From Allostella vacuolata (GTDB lineage: Bacteria > Pseudomonadota > Alphaproteobacteria > ATCC43930 > Allostellaceae): a stretch of 64,000 bases of DNA. A model generated the notes under the pieces. The model searched no databases and was not told where the DNA came from. It saw only the letters and a program-made list of their open reading frames with translations. Position 1 is the stretch's first letter. The number at the start of each line of letters is the position of its first letter. Both the position numbers and the translations under genes were made by a program. The stretch spans positions 5,605,388 through 5,669,387 of the forward strand of contig AP019702.1 in NCBI GenBank assembly GCA_006739055.1, written 5' to 3'. This document shows, in pieces, positions 8,129-17,121 of the stretch.

Positions 8129-8505
8129 GGAATCGAGCCTATCCGGTTTCGGGCGCGCTGTGGACAATCCTGCGCATTCCCAGGGCCGGGTCAGACGACC
8201 CCCGTTGCCGGCCATCTGCTCCCCGATCCGCGATGCCGGGGACAGAATTGCCGACCGGCCGCTGAAGGTCTGATAGCTGTAGGTCGATCCCCGTTGTTCA
8301 GGCTTTGCCCGGGATTCACAGGGGCGGTCGTGTCGAAGCTTCCAGAGCTGGAGGTTGGCTTATCGACAGAATCGGGCGGGCCATCCTCCAGCTGTGGGTA
8401 ACTTGATGACGGTTCGACGTCATCGGTAATCCCCGGCATCCACCGCGTCACTACTACATCTACAGTTCTAAGAGATTCGTTCTAGAAGGTAGTAGACGGC
8501 AGGCA
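8129..8505. other. Candidate chromosomal replication origin (oriC)
   Basis: A 377-bp non-coding gap between divergent ppsR and hemE. DnaA-box-like 9-mers are TGTGGACAA (8159-8167, complement TTGTCCACA), TTATCGACA (8360-8368) and TGTGGGTAA (8393-8401, complement TTACCCACA); each is one base from TTATCCACA. An inverted repeat AGCTGGAGG / CCTCCAGCT (8346-8354, 8385-8393) flanks the second box. Another, GATGACG / CGTCATC, is at 8405-8424. A relatively AT-rich end (8451-8495) is framed by CTACTAC / GTAGTAG and could be the unwinding element. Four GANTC sites (8130, 8313, 8369, 8474) fit CcrM-type methylation. oriC next to hemE is known in Caulobacter, Rickettsia and rhizobia. Confidence 0.7.
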
Positions 8506-9549
8506 ATGGGGATGAAACCGATGACCAAGAAGCTGCGGAACGTGCTGACGGGGGCGATCGAGGCCACACCGCCGGTCTGGTTCATGCGGCAGGCGGGACG
8601 ATACCTTCCGGAGTACCGCCGGCTCCGGACCGAGGCCGGCAGCTTCATGCAGCTTTGCCTCGACCCACGGAAGGCGGCCGACGTCACGCTGCAACCCGTC
8701 AGCCGCTTTGGAATGGATGGCGCGATCCTGTTCGCCGACATCCTCATCGTGCCCCACGGCCTTGGAACGGAGGTGTCCTTCCGGGAGGGCGAGGGGCCGA
8801 GCCTGCCGCCGCTCCGGCCCGGGGACGCGCTGCCGGAACTCGATCCAGAAGCATTCTCTGCCCGCACCGCGCCGATCATGGAGACGGTGCGGATCGTCGC
8901 CGCGGAGATGCCCGCCGGAACCACGCTGATCGGGTTTGCCGGAGCGCCCTGGACGGTCGCGACCTATATGGTCGAGGGCGGCTCGAGCCGGGACTTCACG
9001 CAGACGAAGCGGTGGGCCTACGCCCGGCCGGCCGAGTTCCAGTCGCTGATCGACCGGATCACCGATGCGACCATCCTCTACCTGCGAGCCCAGGCCGATG
9101 CCGGGGCCGAAGCGTTGCAGCTGTTCGATTCCTGGGCCGGTGTCCTGCCGGCGGACGCCTTCGGCCGTTGGAGCATCGAGCCCGCTGCGCGGATCGTCTC
9201 GGCATTGCGGAAGACGCATCCGGGGATACCGCTCATCGGCTTTCCCCGGGGCGCTGGGCCTTCGATCGTGGACTATGCCAGACGGACCGGTGTCGATGCC
9301 GTAAGCCTCGACACATCGATTCCGCTGGCCTGGGCCAGAGGGGCCATGCCGGACCTGTGCCTGCAAGGGAACCTCGACCCCCAATGGCTCGTGGTCGGCG
9401 GGGACGGGCTCGACGACCAGGTGGCACGCATCGGTGAGGCCATGGCCGGCGCTCCCTTCATCTTCAATCTCGGCCATGGAATCGTTCCGGAAACGCCGCC
9501 GGACCATGTCGGACGCGCGGTAGCGGCGATTCGACGGCTGGGGGTGTAA
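8506..9549 (+). CDS. hemE: Uroporphyrinogen III decarboxylase
   Basis: 347 residues. The active-site segment PPVWFMRQAGRYLPEYR is at residues 22-38, and further family motifs are GFAGAPWTVATYM near 146 and the late INLGHGI-type sequence FNLGHGIVPETPPD near 324. HemE removes the four acetate carboxyls of uroporphyrinogen III to give coproporphyrinogen III in heme synthesis. Three in-frame ATGs (8506, 8512, 8521) are close together; AGG lies about 8 nt before 8512, so the true start may be 8512. It leads the hemE-hemH-hemJ run and is the first gene to the right of the candidate oriC. Confidence 0.95.
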   Translation: MGMKPMTKKLRNVLTGAIEATPPVWFMRQAGRYLPEYRRLRTEAGSFMQLCLDPRKAADVTLQPVSRFGMDGAILFADILIVPHGLGTEVSFREGEGPSLPPLRPGDALPELDPEAFSARTAPIMETVRIVAAEMPAGTTLIGFAGAPWTVATYMVEGGSSRDFTQTKRWAYARPAEFQSLIDRITDATILYLRAQADAGAEALQLFDSWAGVLPADAFGRWSIEPAARIVSALRKTHPGIPLIGFPRGAGPSIVDYARRTGVDAVSLDTSIPLAWARGAMPDLCLQGNLDPQWLVVGGDGLDDQVARIGEAMAGAPFIFNLGHGIVPETPPDHVGRAVAAIRRLGV

Positions 9550-9554
9550 AGGTC

Positions 9555-10598
9555 ATGGCCCGGATCGCCGTCGTTCTCTTCAACCTCGGGGGCCCCGACC
9601 GGCCCGAAGCCGTCCAGCCGTTCCTGGTCAATCTCTTCAGTGATCCGGCGATCATCCGCGTGCCGGCGGTCCTGCGCTGGATCCTGGCCCGGGTGATCGC
9701 CCGGCGCCGTGCGCCGATCGCCCGGGCCAACTACGCGCAGATCGGTGGCGGGTCGCCGTTGCTGCCGAATACCGAGGCGCAGGCGGCAGCCCTCAGCGCC
9801 GCTCTGGATGACCTCGGTGTCGTGCGAACCTTCATCGCGATGCGCTATTGGCACCCGCTGTCCGACGAGACGGCGAAGGCGGTGGCGGAGTTCAAGCCCG
9901 ACCGGATCGTCCTCCTGCCGCTCTACCCGCAGTTCTCGACGACGACGACCGCGTCTTCGATCGCGGATTGGCGCAAGGCGGCTGCCCGGGCGGGCATCCA
10001 TGCGCCGTCGGTCGCCGTGTGCTGCTATCCCGCGGAGGCGGGACTGGTCGCGGCGGAATCGGAGCTGGTGCGGAACTCGCTTGCGGAAGCGAAGCGGACC
10101 GGGCCGGCCCGCGTCCTCTTCTCCGCCCATGGGCTTCCCGAGAAGATCGTGGCAGCGGGCGATCCCTACCAGTGGCAGGTGGAGCAGACATCGGCTGCCG
10201 TCGCGGCCCGGGCCGGCCTGACCGACGGCGAATGGATGGTCTGCTACCAGAGCCGCGTCGGGCCCCTGAAGTGGATCGGCCCATCGACCGAGGAGGAGAT
10301 CGCGCGAGCAGGCCAGGACGGGGTGTCGCTGGTGGTGGTCCCGATCGCCTTCGTGTCCGAGCATTCCGAAACCCTGGTAGAGCTCGATATCGAGTACCGG
10401 GAACTGGCAGCCAAGGCCGGCGTTCCGGCCTATGTCCGCACGCCCACCGTCGGCGTCCGGCCGGACTTCATCCACGGCCTGGCCGAGCTCGTGCGGGGAA
10501 CGGCGGGCAGCCCTGCCGGATGGGCGCCGCCCGGTGGCCATCGCATCTGCCCGGCGGCGCACGGCGCCTGTCCGATCGCCGCAGGAGGCATGTCGTGA
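9555..10598 (+). CDS. hemH: Ferrochelatase
   Basis: 347 residues. Ferrochelatase motifs are the N-terminal VLFNLGGPDRPE (residues 7-18), MRYWHPL near 97, the metal-binding histidine in LFSAHGLPEKI near 190, and YQSRVGPLKWIGPSTE near 231, with the conserved FVSEHSETLVELDIEY near 260. The enzyme inserts Fe2+ into protoporphyrin IX to make heme at the inner membrane. Five bases separate it from hemE, and its stop codon overlaps the hemJ GTG start, so the three genes form one transcription unit. Confidence 0.95.
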   Translation: MARIAVVLFNLGGPDRPEAVQPFLVNLFSDPAIIRVPAVLRWILARVIARRRAPIARANYAQIGGGSPLLPNTEAQAAALSAALDDLGVVRTFIAMRYWHPLSDETAKAVAEFKPDRIVLLPLYPQFSTTTTASSIADWRKAAARAGIHAPSVAVCCYPAEAGLVAAESELVRNSLAEAKRTGPARVLFSAHGLPEKIVAAGDPYQWQVEQTSAAVAARAGLTDGEWMVCYQSRVGPLKWIGPSTEEEIARAGQDGVSLVVVPIAFVSEHSETLVELDIEYRELAAKAGVPAYVRTPTVGVRPDFIHGLAELVRGTAGSPAGWAPPGGHRICPAAHGACPIAAGGMS

Positions 10599-11044
10599 GC
10601 GGGTTCCTGACGGCGGCCTATCCCTGGACCAAGGCTCTGCATATCATCGCCGTCATCGCCTGGATGGCCGGTCTGTTCTACCTGCCGCGCCTGTTCGTCT
10701 ACCACAGCGGGGTCGAGCCGGGTTCGGCACAGTCGGAGACCTTCAAGGTGATGGAACGTCGCCTGCTGCGGGCGATCATGAACCCCGCGATGATCGCAGC
10801 CTACATCTTCGGCCTGGCGGTGCTGTCCACACCGGGAATCGTCGACTGGGACGCCGGCTGGATCTACATGAAGCTGGTTCTGGTGGCGATCCTGTCCTGG
10901 CACCACCACCGGCAGGCGTCCTGGATGAAGGATTTTGCCGCGGATCGAAACCGCCAACCGGCACGGTTCTACCGGATGCAGAACGAAGTCCCGACGCTGC
11001 TGATGATCGGGATCGTTATCCTCGTCGTCGTGAGACCCTTCTGA
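10595..11044 (+). CDS. hemJ: Protoporphyrinogen IX oxidase HemJ
   Basis: 149 residues from a GTG start that overlaps the hemH stop (GTGA), preceded by AGGAGG at about 10582. The protein has four predicted membrane helices. The family signature is near the N-terminus: KALHIIAVIAWMAGLFYLPR (residues 11-30), then the VYHSG motif. A downstream LVAILSWHHHRQ and FYRMQNEVPT match HemJ/UPF0093. HemJ oxidises protoporphyrinogen IX to protoporphyrin IX, the step before HemH, in bacteria that lack HemG and HemY. The conserved histidines fit the proposed heme ligands. Placement directly after hemH strongly supports the call. Confidence 0.92.
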   Translation: MSGFLTAAYPWTKALHIIAVIAWMAGLFYLPRLFVYHSGVEPGSAQSETFKVMERRLLRAIMNPAMIAAYIFGLAVLSTPGIVDWDAGWIYMKLVLVAILSWHHHRQASWMKDFAADRNRQPARFYRMQNEVPTLLMIGIVILVVVRPF

Positions 11045-11105
11045 GGCATGGGTTTTCTGAGGCAAGGGATTGTTTTCGTTTGACTCGTTTCCCATGTCTC
11101 GGTAA

Positions 11106-11534
11106 CTAGGTCACCGACTCATAATGACGTAGCCAAATTCTGGTGGCTGCGAGCTTGACGAGGGCGAGGTAGTTTTCGGGGTGCTTCTCGAAGCGGGTGG
11201 CTACGGCGCGGAAGTGCTTGAGCTTGCTGAAGAAGCGCTCGACGAGGTTGCGGTAGCGGTAGAGGAAGGGACTGAAGGCGACAGTGGCCTTGCGGTTGCG
11301 CTTGGGCTTGACGCAGGCCCAGGCGCCTCGATCGGCCAGCGCCTGGCGCAGGGCATTGGAATCGTAGGCGCGGTCGGCCAGCAGGATCTGCCCCTCTTTC
11401 ATTCCGTCCAGCATGTCGGCCGCACTGCGGCCGTCATGCGCCTGCCCCGGCGTCAGCTTCACGGCGACGGGCCGCCCCTCGGCATCGACCAAGGCATGGA
11501 TCTTCGTCGTCAGCCCACCTCGCGAGCGCCCCAT
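11106..11534 (-). CDS. IS5-family transposase, C-terminal part (orfB)
   Basis: 142 residues. It contains the second DDE aspartate in LLADRAYDSNALR (near residue 52) and the catalytic glutamate in RNLVERFFSKLKHFRAVAT (near 95-112), with the usual R and K spaced after it. It is read in the -1 frame relative to orfA and overlaps it by 25 bp, and its true N-terminus is probably joined to orfA by ribosomal frameshifting at a run of five C (minus strand, 11540-11544). The ATG at 11534 gives MGRSRGGLTTKIHA, a common family sequence but not a likely independent start. Its TAG stop lies in the target duplication. Confidence 0.85.
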   Translation of the reverse strand: MGRSRGGLTTKIHALVDAEGRPVAVKLTPGQAHDGRSAADMLDGMKEGQILLADRAYDSNALRQALADRGAWACVKPKRNRKATVAFSPFLYRYRNLVERFFSKLKHFRAVATRFEKHPENYLALVKLAATRIWLRHYESVT

Positions 11535-11973
11535 GCATCGGGGGTCAGGAACGTCCCCGCAGGTGGCTTCCGGCCCCCCTTTTTACCGTTCGCACCGTGC
11601 TGGTGGACGCGGATCGAAGAGCTGTCGATCATCTGGAGGTCCCCGTCGTAGGCCGCCGAAACCGCCGCGAAGATGCGATCCCAGACCCCCAGCTTGCGCC
11701 ACCGGACGAAGCGGTTGTAGCAGGTCGTCGCCGGCCCGTAGCGCTCCGGGATGTCCGCCCACGGCGAACCCGTCCGCAGCCGCCAGTAGATGCCGTTCAG
11801 CACCCGGCGGTCGTCCACGCGCGGCACTCCGCGCGGCTTGTTCGGCAACAGCAGCTCAATGATCGACCACTCGAAGTCCGTGATCTCGTACCGGCGAGGC
11901 TTCATCCATACTCTCCCTCGCCAGAGGGAATCACGACAGCCCTCAAACCGCTACCCGTTTATGAGTGCGTGAC
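11110..11973 (-). mobile_element. Complete IS5-family insertion sequence (IS427-like, two overlapping ORFs)
   Basis: 864 bp bounded by imperfect 16-bp inverted repeats: left GTCACCGACTCATAAT at 11110, right (complement) GTCACGCACTCATAAA ending at 11973, differing at 3 positions. A CTAG duplication flanks it at 11106-11109 and 11974-11977, as expected of the target duplication. The transposase is split into two overlapping frames, typical of IS5-family elements that use -1 frameshifting. The element sits between hemJ and rho and breaks no recognisable gene. Confidence 0.9.
11510..11905 (-). CDS. IS5-family transposase, N-terminal part (orfA)
   Basis: 131 residues. The N-terminal DUF4096-type segment is clear (ITDFEWSIIELLLPNK, then RRVLNGIYWRLRTGSPWADI and RFVRWRKLGVWDRIF), and the first catalytic aspartate is in MIDSSSIRVHQHGA near residue 92. 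After about residue 120 the frame leaves the family sequence; a -1 shift at ACCCCCG (minus strand) restores DPRCMGRSRGG in orfB. No start or stop mutation is seen, so the element appears intact and possibly active. Confidence 0.88.
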   Translation of the reverse strand: MKPRRYEITDFEWSIIELLLPNKPRGVPRVDDRRVLNGIYWRLRTGSPWADIPERYGPATTCYNRFVRWRKLGVWDRIFAAVSAAYDGDLQMIDSSSIRVHQHGANGKKGGRKPPAGTFLTPDAWGAREVG

Positions 11974-12137
11974 CTAGCCGGCAGCGTTGCTCAACCGGCG
12001 CCTCTTCACCCCCCTACCTCCCATCGAATGAGCGGCCGGCCAACGGTCGCAGCCCGGGCGGCGATCCAGTCCGTCAGGTGCGCATATCGGGCAGGAAAAC
12101 GGGGTTCCTTTCCTTCATTCCCGTCCAGGGTTCCCGG

Positions 12138-13394
<1,257 letters not shown>

Positions 13395-13410
13395 TCCGCG
13401 ATGCCGGGGC

Positions 13411-13432
13411 GGCGCGTTCAGCCGAACGCGCC
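13411..13432. terminator. Hairpin between convergent rho and TSUP genes
   Basis: 9-bp perfect stem GGCGCGTTC / GAACGCGCC with loop AGCC, inside the 3' end of the convergent TSUP gene and 16 bp after the rho stop. No U tract, so it could be a bidirectional stem rather than a classic terminator. Confidence 0.4.
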
Positions 13433-14239
13433 CCACAGCATGCGGACCGAGACGATGGCGAGGAAGGCGGCGAAGACCCGGCGCATCGCGGCCTGCGGGA
13501 TCGCGTGGGCCAGCCGCGCGCCGATCGGCGCCATCAGCGTCTGGGTCGGTGCCAGCATCACGAAGCCGACCAGGCTGACATAGCCGAGCGACCAGGGCAG
13601 CCGCTCGGGCACCCCCCAGCCGGCGATGGCGAAGCCGATCGCCCCGGGGATGCCGACGATCAGGCCGACGGCGGACGACGTACCGATCGCCCGGCGGATC
13701 GGATAGTTGAACAGGGTGAGCAGGGGCACCGCCAGGGTTCCGCCACCAATGCCCATGATCGCCGAGAACCCGCCGATGCCGACCGCCATGGGGATGCGTC
13801 CCTTGCCCGACGGCAGATGGTCGGCAACCCGCACCTCGCCGCTGACGACCGCCATGTGGATGGCGACGATCAGGGCGACGATCCCGAAGATGCCGGTCAG
13901 CAGCGCCGGCTTGGCCCCGCCCCCCACCAGGATGCCGACTGCCGCTCCGGCCAGGATCCACGGGCCCCAGCTGCGCAGGAAGGCATCGTCGACGGCGCCC
14001 TTGGCGCGGTGGGACCGCATGGAGTTCCAGGCTGTCGGAATGAGCGTGGCGAGGGAGGTGGCGACGGCGGTGTGCATGCGGACCGAAGGATCCACGTCCA
14101 GCAGCCCGAGCGCCATGTAGAGCGTGGGGACGATGACGATGCCGCCGCCGACGCCCAGCAGCCCGGCGAGAAAGCCGGCGAACGCGCCGGCGAGAGCCGC
14201 ACAGAGTGCGAGCATCAGGATGAGAGCAGGGTCTTGCAT
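13418..14239 (-). CDS. TSUP-family sulfite/anion exporter (TauE/SafE-like)
   Basis: 273 residues with about eight hydrophobic helices. The family repeat signature is visible in each half: GFLAGLLGVGGGIVIVPTL near residue 21 and GGFSAIMGIGGGTLAVPLL near 155. TSUP proteins move sulfite, sulfoacetate, taurine or other organic anions across the inner membrane; the substrate is not indicated by neighbours. The start at 14239 (MQDPALILM) is preferred because an upstream ATG at 14308 would add 23 residues rich in glycine and proline. It converges on rho. Confidence 0.85.
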   Translation of the reverse strand: MQDPALILMLALCAALAGAFAGFLAGLLGVGGGIVIVPTLYMALGLLDVDPSVRMHTAVATSLATLIPTAWNSMRSHRAKGAVDDAFLRSWGPWILAGAAVGILVGGGAKPALLTGIFGIVALIVAIHMAVVSGEVRVADHLPSGKGRIPMAVGIGGFSAIMGIGGGTLAVPLLTLFNYPIRRAIGTSSAVGLIVGIPGAIGFAIAGWGVPERLPWSLGYVSLVGFVMLAPTQTLMAPIGARLAHAIPQAAMRRVFAAFLAIVSVRMLWGAFG

Positions 14240-14259
14240 GAGTCCGGAAGCCAGGATGG

Positions 14260-14299
14260 AAAAAGGGGACGGCGGCGATCCTCCGGGATCGCCGCCGTC
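14260..14299 (-). terminator. Rho-independent terminator after the quinone oxidoreductase gene
   Basis: 14-bp perfect stem (14268-14281 with 14286-14299) with a 4-nt loop, followed on the minus strand by CCCTTTTT. It lies 26 bp after the oxidoreductase stop and 20 bp before the TSUP start, so it separates two same-strand genes. Confidence 0.85.
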
Positions 14300-14325
14300 G
14301 CAGTGCACGGTCTATGCCGTGCCGA

Positions 14326-15300
14326 TCAGGGCATCAAGAGAGTGGAGCCGGTGGTCTTGCGACCCTCGAGATCGCGGTGGGCGGTGGCGGCGTCCTTCAG
14401 TGCGTAGCGCTGGGCGATCTCGATCTTGACGGCGCCCTTGAGGACCACCTCGAAGAGGTCGTTCGCCGTCTCCACGAGGTCGGAGCGCTTGGCGGTATAG
14501 GTCATCAGCGTCGGGCGGGTCAGGTACAGGGAGCCCTTGGCGGCAAGGATGCCCGTATCGAGGCCGGTAACCGGCCCGGACGCATTGCCGAACGTGACCA
14601 TGGTGCCGAGGGGCTGCAGGCAGTCGAGGGAGCCCATGAAAGTGTCCTTGCCGACGCTGTCATAGACGACCGGAACGCCCTTGCCGCCGGTGATCTCCTT
14701 CACCCGGTCGACGAACTTCTCCCGGGTGTAGACGATCGGGTGATCGCAGCCGTGAGCCTTTGCCAGGGCCGCCTTCTCGTCGGATCCGACCGTCCCGATC
14801 ACCGTCGCGCCCAGATGCTTGGCCCACTGACACATGATCAGGCCGACGCCGCCGGCGGCGGCGTGGACCAGGATGGTATCGCCCGCCTGCACCTTGTAGG
14901 TGCGCCGCAGGAGATAGCGGCTGGTCATGCCCTTCAGCATGATGGCGGCGGCGGTCTCTTCCGACAGCCCCTCCGGCAGGAGCACGCAGCGATCGGCGGC
15001 GGTCACCCGTTCGGTCGAGTAGGCGCCGAGCGGGCCGGAGCCGTAGCCGACGCGATCGCCGACCTTGAACTCCGTCACGTCCGGCCCGACGGCGGTCACG
15101 GTGCCCGCACCCTCGAGGCCGATCCCCGACGGCAGCGGCACGGGGTAGAGGCCGCTGCGATGATAGGTATCGATGTAGTTGAGCCCGACGGCCGCGTTGC
15201 GGACGCGGATCTGGCCGGGGCCGGGCTCGCCGACGGAAACCTCCTCCAGCTGCAGGACTTCGGGCCCGCCGGTCTTATGGAAGCGGATTGCATGTGCCAT
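14326..15300 (-). CDS. Zinc-independent quinone oxidoreductase (medium-chain dehydrogenase/reductase)
   Basis: 324 residues. The N-terminal GroES-like domain carries FHKTGGPEVLQ and RSGLYPVPLPSGIGLEGAG (near residue 50-68). The NADPH-binding Rossmann fold has VHAAAGGVGLIMCQWAKHL near 145. No structural or catalytic zinc cysteines are present. This is the QOR (NADPH:quinone reductase) subgroup, which reduces quinones by one electron or acts on enals. The start at 15300 is preferred over ATG 15306 because GGAG then sits 8 nt upstream. It is followed by a strong intrinsic terminator and lies 30 bp after a dienelactone hydrolase gene. Confidence 0.9.
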   Translation of the reverse strand: MAHAIRFHKTGGPEVLQLEEVSVGEPGPGQIRVRNAAVGLNYIDTYHRSGLYPVPLPSGIGLEGAGTVTAVGPDVTEFKVGDRVGYGSGPLGAYSTERVTAADRCVLLPEGLSEETAAAIMLKGMTSRYLLRRTYKVQAGDTILVHAAAGGVGLIMCQWAKHLGATVIGTVGSDEKAALAKAHGCDHPIVYTREKFVDRVKEITGGKGVPVVYDSVGKDTFMGSLDCLQPLGTMVTFGNASGPVTGLDTGILAAKGSLYLTRPTLMTYTAKRSDLVETANDLFEVVLKGAVKIEIAQRYALKDAATAHRDLEGRKTTGSTLLMP

Positions 15301-15330
15301 GATCATGTCTCCAGATATCCGTGAACCGGA

Positions 15331-16026
15331 TCAGCCGAGGTGCGTCTTGAAGAAGGTGCGGGTCCGCTCGTTGGCGAGGTCGGCGGCCGCCTTGTCGTAG
15401 TGCTGTCCGCCCATGCGCGCGAACGCATGGTCGACGCCGGGATAGGTATGGAGCGTCACCTGCGGATGGCCGGCCAGGGCGTCGCGAACCTTCGCCTGGG
15501 CCTCGGGCGGGACGAACTTGTCCTTCTCGGCGACATGCATCAGCAAGGGCCGGGTGATCGACTTGGCCTCGTCGACCAGCGCATCCAGGCCGACGCCATA
15601 GAAGGACACGTTGCAGTCGGCATCCGAGCGCGCTGCCATCAGGTAGGCGAGCTTGCCGCCCAGGCAGTATCCGACGCTGCCGACCTTGCCGGTGCACTCC
15701 GGGCGCGAACGGAGATGGTTGAGCGTGGAGACGAGGTCGCTGACCCCCTTGTCGACGTCGAATCCGCTGAAGAGCTGGAACGCCTTCTGCCATTCCGCCT
15801 CGGTCTTGTCGGTGATCTGGATGCCTGGCTCCTGTCGCCAGAAGATATCGGGGCAGAGCGCGACATAGCCCAGGGCGGCGATCTGGTCGGAGATCTCGCG
15901 CATCACCTGGTTGACGCCGAATATCTCCTGGATCACGACGATGCCGGGGCCCTTGTTGCCGGGCGGGAGCGACAGGTATCCCGTGAAAGAGCCGCCGCCG
16001 ATGGCATCGATGGAAATGTCGGGCAT
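15331..16026 (-). CDS. Dienelactone hydrolase family protein
   Basis: 231 residues, near the length of Pseudomonas DLH. The catalytic cysteine is C121 in GYCLGGKLAY, aspartate D169 in AEKDKF, and histidine H200 in PGVDHAF; the regulatory glutamate is E34 in IQEIFGVN. This spacing matches carboxymethylenebutenolidase (DLH), an alpha/beta hydrolase that opens dienelactones in chlorocatechol breakdown, but many genomic members have other esterase roles. A GGAGGA Shine-Dalgarno precedes the ATG at 16026. No other chloroaromatic genes are nearby, so the substrate is open. Confidence 0.88.
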   Translation of the reverse strand: MPDISIDAIGGGSFTGYLSLPPGNKGPGIVVIQEIFGVNQVMREISDQIAALGYVALCPDIFWRQEPGIQITDKTEAEWQKAFQLFSGFDVDKGVSDLVSTLNHLRSRPECTGKVGSVGYCLGGKLAYLMAARSDADCNVSFYGVGLDALVDEAKSITRPLLMHVAEKDKFVPPEAQAKVRDALAGHPQVTLHTYPGVDHAFARMGGQHYDKAAADLANERTRTFFKTHLG

Positions 16027-16142
16027 GGGAATCCTCCGCAGATGGACGGTTCTGGAAAAGGACGGCAACCGTAGCGAAGCGGCCCGGCCGTGTCATCGGG
16101 CCGCGAGGCGCGATTCCGTCCGGACGAGGCAGGAGGAGGCAG

Positions 16143-16667
16143 ATGGGCATTGGCTGGCGTGCCATGGGCGAGGGTGATCTGGCGGCCGTCGAGCGGATCG
16201 CGGACATCGTCCACCCGACCTATCCGGAGCGACCGGAGATCCCTCGGGAGCGTCTGCGGCTCTTCCCGCGTGGATGCTTCGTGGCCGGGGGCGGTGACAT
16301 CGTCGGCTATGCCGTGGCCCATCCCGGTCTTCTGGGTCGCCCGCCGGCCCTCGATACGCTGCTGGGCGGCCTGCCGCACGGGCCGGATTGCCTCTACCTG
16401 CACGACATCGCGCTTCTGCCGGCGGCGCGCGGGCTTGGCCTGGGCGGCCGGTTGACGGGCCTCCTGTATCACCTCTGCGAGGAGATGGGCATCCGGAACC
16501 TGTCCCTGGTCGCCGTCAATGGATCCGCCCCTTACTGGAGATCGCTGGGGTTCCAGCCAACGGCACCCGACGCGGAACTGGCGGCCAAGCTTGGCAGCTA
16601 TGGCACCGACGCCAGCTACCTGGTGCGGCCGCTTGCCGATGGTCCGGTGACTACAGAGCCAGCATAG
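16143..16667 (+). CDS. GNAT family N-acetyltransferase
   Basis: 174 residues. The acetyl-CoA-binding motif A is ALLPAARGLGLGGRLTGL near residues 91-108 (R/Q-x-x-G-x-G pattern as ARGLGLGG), preceded by a beta-strand YLHDIALLP. The tail SAPYWRSLGFQP is the usual GNAT ending around residue 130. It transfers acetyl from CoA to an amine, but the acceptor cannot be told. AGGAGG sits before the ATG. It is transcribed away from the dienelactone hydrolase gene and overlaps the end of ogt by 17 bp in convergent orientation. Confidence 0.87.
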   Translation: MGIGWRAMGEGDLAAVERIADIVHPTYPERPEIPRERLRLFPRGCFVAGGGDIVGYAVAHPGLLGRPPALDTLLGGLPHGPDCLYLHDIALLPAARGLGLGGRLTGLLYHLCEEMGIRNLSLVAVNGSAPYWRSLGFQPTAPDAELAAKLGSYGTDASYLVRPLADGPVTTEPA

Positions 16668-17121
16668 CCCCTTCGATTCCCAGCAGACGGCGCTTGGTCA
16701 TCTGGCCGTTGCCGCCGCTGAAGCCGCCCAGACCATGGCTTCCGGTGACGCGATGGCACGGGATGATGATCGGGATCGGGTTGCTGCCGCAAGCCTGGCC
16801 GACGGCCCGGGCGACGCCGCCGGCGACCTTTGCTAAGTCCGCATAGGTTCGGGTTTCCCCGTACGGGATCGCACACATTCCCCGCCAGACCGCCAGCTCG
16901 AAGGCGCTGCCCGCAGGCGCCAGCGGCAGGTCGAAGCGCTGCAGGCGGCGGGCGAAGTAGGCCTGAAGCTGTTCGACGGCCATATCGAGAAGAGGCGATC
17001 GATCCTGGCCGCCAGGACCACGCCAACCGGTCGTGACGATGGCCCCGCCGGCTTCCACGACGGTGAACTGGCCGACCGGCGTGTCGATCGAGCGGCAGAG
17101 GGGACGCGCTGCGGTTGTCAT
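16651..17121 (-). CDS. ogt: Methylated-DNA--protein-cysteine S-methyltransferase (Ogt/Ada C-terminal type)
   Basis: 156 residues. The methyl-acceptor cysteine C122 is in IIPCHRV (PCHR motif), with the helix-turn-helix-like DNA-binding segment GETRTYADLAKVAGG near residue 88 and GLGGFSGGNGQMTKRRLL near 130. It repairs O6-methylguanine and O4-methylthymine by suicide alkyl transfer. The ATG at 17121 overlaps the stop of the DUF255 gene in an ATGA junction, so they are co-translated. It is short and lacks an Ada AraC domain. Confidence 0.93.
   Translation of the reverse strand: MTTAARPLCRSIDTPVGQFTVVEAGGAIVTTGWRGPGGQDRSPLLDMAVEQLQAYFARRLQRFDLPLAPAGSAFELAVWRGMCAIPYGETRTYADLAKVAGGVARAVGQACGSNPIPIIIPCHRVTGSHGLGGFSGGNGQMTKRRLLGIEGAMLAL

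Noticed and set aside
8312-8320. GGATTCACA as a fourth DnaA box
   Set aside because: Three mismatches to TTATCCACA; kept only as a GANTC-containing stretch.
12078-12137. Upstream ATG extension of rho
   Set aside because: Adds 20 residues not seen in Rho; [10 protein letters not shown] is the standard start.
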